From Montifringilla adamsi (taxonomy: Eukaryota > Chordata > Aves > Passeriformes > Passeridae), in assembly GCA_017590115.1 (NCBI GenBank), contig JAGGNK010006892.1, positions 11,690,429-11,754,428 of the forward strand: a stretch of 64,000 bases of DNA. Direction: 5' to 3'. The position numbers and the translations under genes were made by a program. This document shows positions 40,701 to 53,908 of this stretch, piece after piece; position 1 is the stretch's first letter, and every line of letters starts with the position of its first letter. A model generated the notes under the pieces. It had not been told where the DNA came from. It saw only the letters and a program-made list of their open reading frames with translations, and ran no database searches.

Positions 40701-43700
40701 ATTCAGAATTAAAGCCACTTCAGCTACTTCTTTCGTAGAAACTACAGAGAGAAGCGAGGCAGACATGATGCTGTTACTCCACGGAATCTGCTCACAGCAC
40801 AAATAATTTTTAAGTGTCATAATATTTTAACAGGAAGAAATGCAATTATCAGAATAGGTCTGGATCTCAGTATGTTTTACTATCCCACTTACTTCCATTG
40901 CCAGGAATAAGAGAAACCAAGCAGACAGAAACTGAAAAACTCCAACCACAATTAAGTAGCAATTAGTTATTAAAGGGTCCCTTGTTATAATATCCTTTAT
41001 TCTAGATTCTGATTATTGCAGAAGATGCCCAGTAGCTTAACCACATTTTGAACAAAAAAGAGAGATCTGGAGAGAAAAAGTCCCATTTTCTTGCCAAGCA
41101 GAATTAGGGGAGGATAGTATTAGTGGATGTTCACGTAGACTCTTTCTTAAGACATGATCTTATTTTTCTTGAAACTGTGCTAGATTCATCAGTAACAGGA
41201 CTGGGCTCCAATTTTTCATTCATGATGGATTTAGTTTCTGTCCTTTTCTTCTCATCCCTGCTTCATAGCTGGGAAAGATGTAAACCACATAAACAGATGG
41301 GATTTTGCTACACTAGTTAACATGTTGATCAATCACATCATCTGCTGTGTGAGCCTTCCTTCTCCTCCCTCCCCTCCTTTTTGCAATCACACAAAAAAAC
41401 CCAGCAGACTGCTTGTATATCATTGGTCAGGATGACAGGCAACACATTTCTCAATCTGCTTCCTCCTTTGAACATAGTAAGGTCTACAGAAGGTTTTCAC
41501 ACCTAACTAAACCACAGTTACACAATACTCGGGAAAAAACGCTGCACTGTTTCCTGCTGTGCAGTGCACAATGCAGGACAGACATGCCCACAGCTTCCTG
41601 GAAGCCCTCCTCCTGGGCTGGCAGAGGGGCATGCCACAACTGCCTGGGGACACCTTCAGTGACAAGATGTGTCTCCATGCCATGGCTGTTGCTCTTAAAA
41701 TGCATCACGGCAGCAACCTGCAGTCCTCAGGATTCAAGGCGTTTCCTGAGCTAGGCACCATATGGTTACATAAAACCCTTCTGCAAAAGCTGCCGTGATG
41801 ACAACTGGCAGGACAGGAAAAGAACGAGATGGAGCACAAAAACCAGGTAAGTGCAACAATGACAAGTAAGAGAAGAACATATAAAAAGCAAATCATATTC
41901 ACATCACATAATTATATGCCCATCATTTGCCAGCAGGAAAACACTATGTGGTGTGAGGGTAGAAAAGGAAGTTTGCAAGAAAAATTAACATTTTTAGTTA
42001 GACTAACTGAATTGGCTTAAAAAAAAAAAGTCTTTGGACACACAGGATTTTCATTGATCCTCTCTGTTTTTGTGTCCAAGTCCCACTGGTGAGGTTTAGA
42101 AGTGGATTTTTTAAGATCTCCCTTCTTCTCATGCCAGACTGGGGAGTGCATGAAGGGCAGATGAAACACACTCTCCAGACCACTGGGACCAGAGCTTTTC
42201 TTCTGGAAGTGAAAACCTTGAGGAAAATGGAGAAGAGCTAAACCATTCCTGACTTAAACAACAGGCTTCCTTACTGCATGCCAAAGAAATGTCAGGGCTG
42301 GACTCCATTTTTTAGCAAAACCTGTAAGTAGAATCATACCTACTTTATTTTAAGAACTTTTAGCAGTAATTAACACACATAGATTGCAAAGCTCTTCTAG
42401 GAGCTGTGATGCTGCTGTTCTCTAGAGATGCTCAGGAAGACATCACACTGCTCCCTGCCTTAAAAACTGCTAATAAAAGCAGGCTTTAATTCTGAAGTGC
42501 ATTCAGAGCACATGGGGGAGCAAAATCAATGCTTGGTTAAACAGATCAAGGAAAACAACTCCTTGGCAAGGTAACCGTGTTATTCAGACTCCTATGTGCT
42601 CAGTACAAATGCTACTAAAGTCAATGCAAAAACTCCCCAGGGAATAAACAGATCAAAAAACCAAGGTAAAAAAAAATCAAATCCAAACCCAAAACTTTGA
42701 CCAAAGCACATTTAAAATCCAACCACTATACACCTCATATTCTCTGGACCCAAGTGTTTTAGTATGAGAATCAGATTAAGGTGTACAAGGTCCCTTCAGC
42801 TGGTTCACATATTAGTGAGAGAATTCTGTCAACCATCAAGATTTCAACAGAAATATCACTTCTGTTTAACGTTATCTGAAAGAGCTGTAGCTTCTAATAT
42901 TTAAACATCAAAGGAACTGAATATATCCCAGCAAAACTATTAAAGGCAGAATAAAGCAAATGTTTTCAACACAATGAGAGATTGAAGATTTCTCTGTGTT
43001 ATCCTACTATTGTTCAATAATCTGTGTCCATTCAGGGGTTGCTGCACATGCTTAAAGTATTGAAGAAAAAGAAATTGCATTCCAGCCATGGCAACAGTAT
43101 GGATGCAATCGACTCTTGACTTTGATTCTTTTGAAGGGAAAAGGCTGGAAAATGAGGCTGCATTTATAGTAAAAGCAGTGCAAAAGTAGTTAGAGAAAGA
43201 TGGGAAGAAAAAATGCTAATGTTTCCCTTTTAAAGTGACATCTGATCTGAAATATAAAGATTCAATTATTATTTAGAAAGCTGTGTTTTCAACAGACCTT
43301 TTCCTAAACCTGTAAAGGAAAAACACTCCAGCATTAAATCAATAACTTTTATTTCAGGATTTTATTTTTTATTTTTGTGAATAAATACCACTAGAAAGTG
43401 GTTGCTAAAACCATTTATTAATATCAGCATTTATTTTAAAAACTTCCAAACCTTTCTTTAAAAAATACATGGAATACAGGCAAAGAAATTAAAGAGAAGA
43501 GAAGCAGTGGACAGAATTCATAATATCAAAAATTACTGATCGTGCATAAGCATTATGCACTATGTAAGAAGAAGAACTTGCTCCTCTTCAGAATACAATT
43601 TTTTTAATGCAATACTAATTCATTTCTGCTAAAAAGGAACTATGGGCAACGCTATTTTGGTCTTAACTTCATCACCAAAATGTGAAAATCTTATGCTTAC

Positions 43701-44497
43701 TCTAGTCTTACATGTATTTGCGACTGCATTCAAATAATTCAGAACATTTTTCTTATAACAATCAGGCTCTTCTGCAACATTTTCAATGACATTTTCCATG
43801 TCTAGATATTGCAATTACATTAGAGAAAGAGATTCAGAACTGACTAGGGACCCAATATCTGAACCTGATGCACTCCGTCCTGCACTGTTTGCTTCAGCAA
43901 AGTCTTTGCACAATACCAAATTTCCAGAAATAGAAGTTAACAATTGGGATTAAATATTTTTTTGCGACAACCAAAAAGCTTTATGGAGAACTAAGATAAA
44001 TAATTCCCAAAGAGGAAGAATTTCTATAGAGAACAATCTAGTCATAACCAAAGCTCAGAGCAGTATTGTTTCTCTGTGTTTTACGTGGATCACTGATATA
44101 AGAACTGGTGAATACTACTGTGAAAAAGAAACTTGATAATGTATGAAGAGAATTGTTGTTCATGCCTTTAGTTCCTAAAGGTGCTAAAACACACTACAGT
44201 AATACCTAGACAGGTCTTGAGAACACACAGGATGACCCTCAGTCCATGGCTGAAGCTAGAGTAAAATACACAGACAAAGGAAGTAAAATTTGGGATCCCC
44301 TTCTTTAACACCTCACTGAAGAGGTGATTTCAGAGCAATTGTGAGATAACAGGCAGCAGTTATCTATCTAATTAATAAATAAATATACTAATAACCCAAT
44401 GACACCAAACCCAAATCGTTATCTAAATCCATGATCTACAGGTTCTAACCACAATGTCAGTTAAAAAAAAAAGGAAAGAGAAAAATGGGGACAAGAT

Positions 44498-44525
44498 AAG
44501 TATTAATATGTATTAATGTATTAAT
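44498..44525. repeat. Short GTATTAAT tandem repeat
   Basis: There are about three imperfect copies of GTATTAAT in AT-rich intron 1 sequence. Confidence 0.6.
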
Positions 44526-47500
44526 CAACAAATACATTATTGCCAGACAAAGAGTTCACAAATGATAAAATCAAAACAGAGCATCATGAACATCCATTTT
44601 AACTTTGACAGCATACAGGCCCACAGTCCAAATGTATTAGACTAGAAACAATGGGTCTGTAAACAGCAGAACAAATGAAGACTGCTTTCCTTCTGTCTCT
44701 CTCTTGCTTGCTCAGCTTCTGAGTTGAATTATACTAACACATTCTGCTATCTTTGCCTTTCTCCTTATTCATTTTACTTCACAGCATCTGGCAGCATTCT
44801 AAAGACCACTCTAGCAAAGAGGTCCCAAAGATGCTATGGCTGCAGCACTTCACTGATTCTTTCAAGGTCATGCAGTAAAACACTGGCAGAATGGGCAGAA
44901 TAACCTGACATGAACAGCAAGCACCTGACCTTCAAGGGTTCATGGTGAGCATTTTCCAAGGCCAGCCCCACTCTCAGTTTCAGACTGAGTGTCTTAATAA
45001 GAGGGATCAGAGAGATCTGTGGAAACCAGATAATGCCAAAATTGCCCTTTCTTAACCTCAAATGTGAAGATCAGAGATCAGGAGTTAACTGACAAAACTC
45101 CGCATTGGATTTTGCGTGGCCAGGTTTTGGTAGCAGGAGTGGCTTCTGTGAGAAGCTGCCAGATGCCTCCCCCATGTCTGGCAGAGCCAATCCCTGGAAA
45201 TCCTAAATCAGATGGGGCTGCTGCTGGCCAAGGCTGGGGCAATTAGAAATGGTGATAGCACCTCTACGGTAACGTTTTTAAGAAGAAAATAAAAGTTATG
45301 GCACAGGTATAATTGTGGCCAGAGAAAAGCAGAATGAGAACATGTGAGAGGAACAGCCTGGGAGACACAAATATTTGTGATAACTGATACCTGCATATGG
45401 GAACGAGATATGGCACTTGGCTACTTACAGGGAAATATTAACAACTCAACACACAGGAGTCTCCCAGCTTGATTCCAGCAGCAGGATGGAATATATCTTC
45501 ATTAATCTGATTTCTTCTAGATGCCTCCAGGGATCATGAGCAAAACTAATTAAAACTACATCAAAAAAGTAATGGCATTCTTTTTCCACTAAATTCAGGT
45601 ATGAATTTAATTCTCCAAATGCTGTGTCAATGATGGACTCTGAGAATGATGTAACCACATCTCAGGGACTGCACATGGTATCTGCAGTATCTTTCAAATC
45701 AGTAAAATAAAGGATGGAAAAGGAATGCAGAGAAAGTAGTTCCAAGCTGCCTTAATTTCTAACCCTGTCCTTCCCCAGAAATTATCTAGCAAAGCAGACA
45801 ACATCTGTACTTCAGTTTGATCCAGTGTGACAGCATGTTTATGTGTTTGACAGGTATGAGGATCATTACTTGTCACCATTCATTTTGGAGCCCAACCACT
45901 TCTACTTGCTGCTTTGAAAGGACACACATACCAAAAAAGCAGAAAAATAGATCAGCAACTGTATCAATTTATTCCACTTTGGATCTTAAGCATTGGAAGG
46001 AGCATGTCTGTAAAAGGTTGTTCTGCTGATGGAAAAGGTCAATGTGTACAGAAGAAGTTGCTAAAAGAGTATTGTCTAATCTTTCTGTCATAAGTACTTT
46101 TAATGTATCCTTCATAGGGAACCCACGTTTAGAAAAAAGGAAGGGTCAACTTAGCAAAAGAAGCCAATAACAATATTGGGTAAAGAAAGAGGGTTAGAAC
46201 AAATAATCAAACTCATAGTTATGGTGGCAACATTGTGAAATTTTGTGCAATCTAGACAATGTCTTAAAACAGCAGTAGTAGAAGAAAACAAGCAATAAAG
46301 ATGTCAATTACTATGAGATAAGAAGGCTTTTGTTTGCAGTCCTTTTTGTGAGTTTTATTTTTTTTTCTCCAAACCCCTCATTTTATACAAATGAAGCAAA
46401 AATTTCCAATTTGCAAGACAGATATGTACAGTTCAACTACAGGGGAGATACTTTTCTGTGACCCTCTAAAAAATTCCAGGAACCTTGCAGAATTTTTCCT
46501 TTGCAGTAGCACCTTGGCTTTATAATGTGAGTCAGATAAAACTCCTATGGGACCCAGCAGCTGCTCCTTAATATTCTGAAGACATTCAGATCACACTTAG
46601 TCAGGCATATAGCATGGAAAATATACATTTTTTTAAATAAGCTGTTTTCCTAAGTCCACATTCAATAAGCAGAACTTTTAGCCTTGAGAACCAGCTAGCT
46701 ATTCACAGAGCTTCACTCATGCTCAGGGAGAGACTGAGGTGAAGGGAGTTCCTGTCCTTTGCCAAAGGGACTGAAGCCCCTCAACAGCACTTGGTGCAAC
46801 CTCTCATGTCTCTGGAGTTACATATGGACCTGAACGCCTGGAACGAGACAAGTGTCACTGCATTACCTTTGTTTTCTAACAAGCATGAACAATATACGCA
46901 AAATTCACTCCCTGCCCTCTCAGGATTATCTGTCCTAGCAGAGATAAGGTTGTGTGCATTTGGTTGTCAAAAATTAAATAATGGGCTATACCGTATGTGT
47001 AGCCCATGCTTGCTGGAAGGACTGCATGTAGCTCAGCCAGCCCAGCAATGGACCATGGGATGGTGGCATTCTGCCACTGACAATTTGTTTGGTTTGCTCT
47101 GGGTCCTGAGGTCCAGAGCCAGGTCAGGATGCCAGTCTAACAGAGTTGTCTTGGTGGAAGCATGTAGTCCTGCAGACCCATGTCCACATGCACTCAAAAC
47201 ACGCAAGGCTCTATAATGGAACTGAACAGCATGCTGGACTTCAGGTCAGGGAGCTCTGATTGCTATAGTCAGCAAAAAAAAGAGCAGCTTTTAAAAAGTT
47301 ATTTAGAGCAACAATGCAAGAAAAAAATTTTCCAAGCTCAGAAATAGCCCAGAGAAGGGGATTTGGTTTTTTGATTTCAGGAACAAATAGGATCTTTATG
47401 GAAGACTTGCTTTGTTCCAAAGGTAAAACTCTAATAAAAACAACTTCAAGTTTTATTAGTCATGTAAATCCTTTTGAAGTGCTTCAAAACCAAACTTATG

Positions 47501-48550
47501 ACAAACCACAAGCAAGACCGTGCTCATGGTTTTCAGGGACCAGAGTCTGAAATTCCTTGTTTGCCTGCTTTCCCTCATTCAAGAGTTTGTTGCAGAGTCA
47601 ACAGTGTGCCAAGCTGACATAGTGCCAAGCTCCTTTCTAATGCGACAGTCACAAATCATGTAAAAGTGTCCCATTTCTGAGGACTGAAAACATTGATATT
47701 CTGCAATTCTAAACAAGAAAATGGAGTAAATCACCAAACCTGACACTAGAATGCTCACAGAATTCTCTGTGTACTTTTTCACATAATACAACAGCAGCCA
47801 TTAAGAAACCATCACTGCCAGGCAGTGAGACATCAAAGCCTTGCTGCACACTCCAAGCCTGGGATAATTCATTTCAATTAAGAGCTGACATGCTGAGCTT
47901 CGCTGTATCCAATAAAGTAGATATCTATGACAAAAGATCTACTAATAAGGAGAAAAAGAAACAGGTAGTCCCTTACATCTCATTTACTGGGGTTCTACCA
48001 CCGTATTTCTGGTCTGTAGTGTTGGCAGCATCTTCTCACTCCAGGTCCTCTATTTGTTATGTTTGCCACGCATAAGCTGTACCTGTTGTCTCACAGCAAG
48101 CTGTATAGCCGAAATCTGGTCTAAGCTGCCATCTCTACCTTCATCACATGGACTTGTGCACCATTCGTATCTATCCTGAAAACCCCTGCAGACATCATTT
48201 TCTCAGGCCTATGCCTTTGACCACATCACGTCACCTATACATCACTTACTGACCCACTCTACTCCGTGGCAGCACATACACAGTACTTGTCCTGACTTCC
48301 AAAGGCTGTATAATTTATTATGGCTTACTCATAACTTCTTATGTGCTATCAACTCTTGATTACAAACTGTGCCCTATGATCTGCAGCCCTTGACTGTCAT
48401 AATTAGTTTGCCATGTAACTTAGAAACATGCATGTCCCCACCAGCCACCAGCTCCTTTACACTCTCCTGCATGTAATACCCACAGAAACTTTACAACCAG
48501 GTCAGACCAGATGCTGGCTATTATGCTACCTTGTTTTAGAACTGCAATGG

Positions 48551-49247
48551 AGATGATCTTCCAAAGATCATCTAGTCCAATCCCCCTGCCATTGCCAGGG
48601 ACACCTGTCATTAGATCAGGTTGCTCAAGACTCCATGCAACCTGGCCTTGGAAACTACCCATGATGGGATATTCACAAATTCTCTCACCAACATGTTCCA
48701 GCATCTCACCATCATTACTGCAGAAATATATTCCTCACATCCAATACAAACTTACCCTCTTTTCAGTTTAAAACTACTGTCCCTTGAACTGTCATGACAT
48801 GCCCTGGTAAAAAGTTTCTCTTTTTCTTATAAGCCCCCTTTATGTGTTGAAAAGCTGCAGTAATATCTCCCCTAGCCTTCTGTTCCCCAGACTGAACATT
48901 TCCAACCCTTTCAGCCTATATTCACTGGAGTTGTGTTCCACCCCTCGGATCATTTTCAGGGCCATTCTCCAGACTGCTGTAACAGATCCATGCTTTTCTT
49001 TATGGGCTGAGGGCCTCAGAGATGGTTGCAGCACTTCAGGTGAGGTATTATCTCAACCTGCTGGACATGCTGCTTTGGATGCAGCCCAGAACACGACTGG
49101 CTTTCTGGGTTGTGAGTGCACGTTGCCAGGTCATTTTTAATTTTTCAGCCACCAGAACCTTGAAGTCCCTCGCCACAGGACTGCTCTCAACAGTTTGTAA
49201 ATTTAATCTGACACTGCTTGTGTTGGACTCCATCTGGTCAAAGTAAC
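48551..49247 (-). mobile_element. CR1 LINE, 3' portion (minus orientation)
   Basis: The plus strand is the reverse complement of a CR1 3' region. Starting from GATCATCTAGTCCAATCCCC it passes through GATCAGGTTGCTCAAGAC, CAACCTGGCCTTGG, CAGTTTAAAACTACTGTCCC and GGCTTTCTGGGTTGTGAGTG, in the standard order, so the element lies on the minus strand, the same as PDGFD. It is 5'-truncated, as most CR1 copies are, and full of stops, so it is not active. The true 3' tail is poorly preserved. Confidence 0.93.
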
Positions 49248-51471
49248 CTCCTCTTTTTCATTTATGCCACACTCAGGACAAAAAAAGATGCTCAACAGCA
49301 CTGATGGCAGAGGATAAGACTGGTTTATCTTTGGAAAATATGACCTAAGCAGAATGAGGACTGGAATACGAACGTGCTGAAGAAGGTCATACCTTTGCTG
49401 ATGAAAATCCCACTAAACCTGTCACATGAGCTCCATTTACATTCAGTGGATTCAGAACTAATTAAGATATTTATCTGCTGGCAGGAGCACGTGAATCATC
49501 TCACTTTAGGACACTCATTGTTTGGTGTGGCAATGTCCACCTTGAAGTAGGAGGCTACAGACGAGGGCATGGGGCTGTTGCTTTCTCCAACCCCACTCTG
49601 GGGACTCTGGGGAGCATCCATCCCATCCACTGAGGACCTGCTCACACCTGGGCAAGGTCCAACAACCTTCTTTGCTTAAGTCCCCTTCATCACAGTTGGG
49701 TACCTAGACCTGGACCATCACAGCATTTGGTGTTACCAAGAGGGCTGAGGACTTTGGAGACCACTGCCACAAGTTTTAACCAGCTACTAGAATTTAACAT
49801 AGCTTCTATAACAACAGCAAGTGGGATTTCAGGAAAGATTAATTGGCTCTCTGGTCTGCCTGCCCTGCTGTCAATACACTGAACTCACTGGAGTGCAGGG
49901 GGCTTGTCACTCACAGCTTGAAGTGAATGGTTTGTATTAAGTTTTAGTGAGAGGCAGGGAGCTAAACTACCTCAGGAGTACTTTGATCATGCCTAACTGG
50001 GGACTGCAGAAATTTTAAAAAGATTCAATATTCTTTTTCTTCTGGACAAGACCACACATTTCACGTCTTTTTTGCCCTCCATTAACTCAAAACCAGAGAG
50101 ACAGCACTCATGCCTGTAGCAGACTTGACACAATCTGATATACACTACAATACTTGTGAACACTGACATTATCTGATTTTGTAGAAATATATTGTTTCTG
50201 ACTCGTTCTTGAAAACCAGGTTTGATTCTGTGTTCTCACTGAGTAGCACAAGCTTGGATATGCAGCCATTTCCTCCTCCTTGTTTCTTATCCATAAGCCT
50301 TCCCAAACTGGAACAGCTTAGGAGGAATAGAGAGGTTAAAAAGCTTGATTTATGGGGGTTTTTTTCCCCTTCCACCATTTGGTGCTGCTGTGACATCACA
50401 AACCTTGGCTCTTTGTCTTTTTTATATTAACATAAACGTGATGGCCAGCCCCCAAACCATGTGATCATTCTTTACGTCTGAAAAAACTCATCTGCAAACA
50501 TGAGACAAAGTGCCTAGTTCATCTAAAATCACTCCTGGGGTGTGTATCAGAGTTACCTCACCCTCAAGATACAGCCACTAAGCATTTACATAGGTTAGAA
50601 ACAAACTTTTAACAGGGCACACACCAAAATGGGACTTCCACCATCAGTGACCACTGCTGGGTTCAGTGGCAGGAGTGTGATTTCCAACCTCACTCTGCCA
50701 CAGTTTTGGGTTTTCTGAGTACCATGACTTGGGAGTCACCAGTCTGTGAGGAGTGAACCAGAGACCCCAAATGCTGTAGAAGCCAATGATGCACGGGTGC
50801 ATGCTCCAGTTCCTGTGCTGGAGACAACACACCTGACACGGGGCAGCACATCACCCACTGCTTGGAGATGGAGGAGCAGAGTGTGGGGCTCCCTGCTGAG
50901 CAGTCCCTTCCTCCTGGTGATCATTGGTAAATACAGTGCTCCCCCTACACAAGACAGCACTATTCTACACTACCCAGCCAGCTGGGATGTCACAGAAAGC
51001 ACAGGCAGCCCTGTGCTCCCCACAGAAGCCCTGGTGTGACCACAGGTAAATTCATCTTTAGCCTCAACCAGGAGATGCTCCATGTGGCTTCACTCACAGG
51101 AGCTCCATAGAGCATCCACTCAGCACAGACAAACACACAGCTTTTCTCTTGGATATGTGTAGGAGTAACACAACAAAAACTACTTTTTTATAGGAAATTC
51201 AGCCCCTCATCCCCACCACCAACCACCCCCTGACAAATTTCAAGCCTTCATCAAAATACAGAGAAGTTACAGCTACTCAAAGTCAACACAATTATCAAGA
51301 TCAGAAAATAAACCTTTCCCCCCCCTGCTTTATTCCCAGAAATTATTGACATTTTCCGATCACAATTTTTCTAAAGAAAATAATTAAAATAATATGGCTT
51401 AGGGCAGATATTCATCTTGGAAAAACTCATCCCAGGCTGTCAAAGTATAGCATAGTCATCAATCTTAAGGG

Positions 51472-51486
51472 AAAAAAAAAAAAAAA
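51472..51486. repeat. Poly(A)15 run
   Basis: Fifteen A residues followed by an A/G-rich stretch. No retrogene is recognised upstream. Confidence 0.8.
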
Positions 51487-53223
51487 GAGACAAAGAAAAA
51501 GGAGGAAGTGAAGGAAGTCTTCCTAAGAGACGTCACTCCTAAGAATGCTCAGTGGGACTGTGAGTGGACCTGAGGTGAGCCAGTCCTTCCTTCCAAGACA
51601 CGCTGGGTGGTGTTTGGTGGGTGGTGCAAACCGCATGCTGGGTGGAGTGCCAGCCAGCTCCGGGGTGTGCTGAGTGGTGGCTGCCCTCGGGGGCATGGTG
51701 GTCAGCACTTGAGCTCTCTCTCCAAGCACAGAATTACAAGGATAAACTCCAGGCCACATAAGTGAATCGAGTGTAGCTTTAAAAGCAAATGGATATGAGC
51801 AATAATCCTACATATTTTTAAATATGATATTTTTAAAGAGCGCTCTGTTTGTTCAGGAGCTTCCCTCATCCATCTTCACCACAGACCCCCTTCTGCTTTG
51901 GTGTGACACAAGGGTTTATCAGCACTCTTCCAAGAAAAGTGCATAATTGTGCCATGGCTCATCTCCAGCAATACAGAGAGACCCTGTAAGACTCACAATA
52001 AAATTCTTATCTCATACCCCACAGAACACCTTTTTTCCCCTTGTTCCCTCTCATCCTTCTCTCTACCTATAAACACATGCAGCTCATGAGTGTAATTTTG
52101 TATAAAATTTAAAAAAGACCACCATGAGGTGCTGATCACATTACAACATTCAGATATTGCAGATTAAGACTGAATAAAATATGTGTGCACACATCCACAC
52201 AAACTGAGAAGCTGAACATGTACTCCCAGAGAAGACACCTTGAACTGAAAATTGCCTTCCTATCTTGCTTCCTGCCAGGATATAGTTCTAAATGCTGTAA
52301 ATCTAAGTAGAAAAACCTGCATTACTAACTAATATACATCAGTCTCGACTTATTCTACTCCTCAGGCATTGATGCTTTTGCCCTCATAGGTTAATCATTT
52401 AAGAAGACAATATTATGACTCTTCAGAGCACTGTATATTACAAGAAGTGTTGAAGAAAGAACTTCACTGAAAGCCCTTGACGAAACATTCCTCTGAAAAA
52501 AACCCCAAAAATCAATAAAACCTTTGAAGTGTTGTTTTGAAGTACAACTGGTCTCATTTTCTGATGTGCCAGCATAAAACTGACTTCTGAGCAATTTCTA
52601 ATGAAAGAAATAAGTAGGAATTGTCTCATATTAAATGAAAGCCCTGACAAAAAAATCACTAGAAAATGCATACAATCTTTTAGATAAATGCAGTTAACAA
52701 TTTCAAAAATTAATGAGAGACAAATTCTTGAACTCAGTGAGGCTTCTTGAATTCAATGGGTTCAGCATCTACCTGGAATTTTAGACTGAGGGAAGATTTG
52801 AGCTTCCTGTTCCCACGATCCTGACAACTGTCTTGGAAAGGGAGTTTAAGTGGTCTCTTGGTAGTTCCTGCAGCCTACCCTGCTCTCCCACCAGTGGTGG
52901 TGTGGCTCAGCAAGATGACACGCACCCCACGGGAGAGGGCACACCCAAGCCCACAGCTGCAGCAGACTTGGAAGTCTGTCTGTGCTTAATAAATGTCAGG
53001 TTTTAATAGCATGCATCATTATTGTTAATTGTACACAAACCCAGCAGGGCCCAAGCACATACTGCATTCATCAATCTGTACAAAAGCTAACAAGCTTTAG
53101 CCTCCACATGTGCAAAAGCAGCCTGCACAGCTGGCACAAACCCAAGGAAGCTGCAGCAAGGTGGGAGTCAGCCTCTTCCTGCAGGCAACCAGTGACAGTA
53201 CAAAAACAAATGGAGTCGCACTG

Positions 53224-53460
53224 CACCAGCAGAGGTTCACATCAGACATCCGGAAGAGTTTCTTTCTCTGAAAGGGTTCACAAGCATTGGAATGGACTGC
53301 CCAGGGAGGTGGTGGAGTCTTGAACACCTTGGAGGTGTTCAAGAAATGACAAGATGTGGCACTTAGTGTCATTGTCTACTTGACAGGGAAGTGCTCAGTC
53401 ACAGGTTAGACTTGATCTTGGAGGTTTTTTCCAACTTTAATGACTCTGTGATTCTGTGAT
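53224..53460 (+). mobile_element. CR1 LINE 3' end (plus orientation)
   Basis: The sequence reads CTGCCCAGGGAGGTGGTGGA, CTTGGAGGTGTTCAAGAAAT, GATGTGGCACTTAGTG, AGACTTGATCTTGGAGG and ends in ACTCTGTGATTCTGTGAT, the octamer tail typical of CR1. It is about 240 bp, strongly 5'-truncated and non-coding. Preservation is better than in the other copies, which suggests a younger insertion. It is antisense to PDGFD. Confidence 0.95.
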
Positions 53461-53880
53461 TTACACCAACGACCTCCTTATCTATTAATTCAACCCTTGA
53501 CTAGGGTGCTATGATATCTATGGATTTGTATAATCTCAATTGATACTAATCAAGAATAAATAATTGCAAAGCCTACAAAGGCTACTGGAGTAATTTGGAA
53601 CCACTAAATGACAATACTACCTGATAGGGCTGCAATAGACTTTGTCATCGTTCCTTATACAAAATCTGTTAAGTTACAATGAGAAAGTGAAGGTGTGCAG
53701 CAACATCTACCCGTATTTCCAGGACTACCATAGCACTTACAGGATGGTCAGAAGTATCAAAGTAATGTTTTAGCTGATTAAAATACTACCACATTTTCAC
53801 GTTGCATTGGTGAGCAATGTTATTGATTTAACATGGTGGTTTTGGGCATGTCATTCCCCTAATGTATTTTCACAGAATTG

Positions 53881-53908
53881 TTCCTTTTCTTTTTTCTTTT
53901 TTCTTTTT
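53881..53908. repeat. Pyrimidine repeat (CTTTTTT)n
   Basis: Four C-separated T runs give a polypyrimidine stretch on the plus strand (polypurine on the PDGFD strand). Confidence 0.75.

Noticed and set aside
46791..47216. 141-codon open frame on the plus strand
   Set aside because: No recognisable domain, no splice or promoter context, and it lies in intron 1. Judged to be chance.
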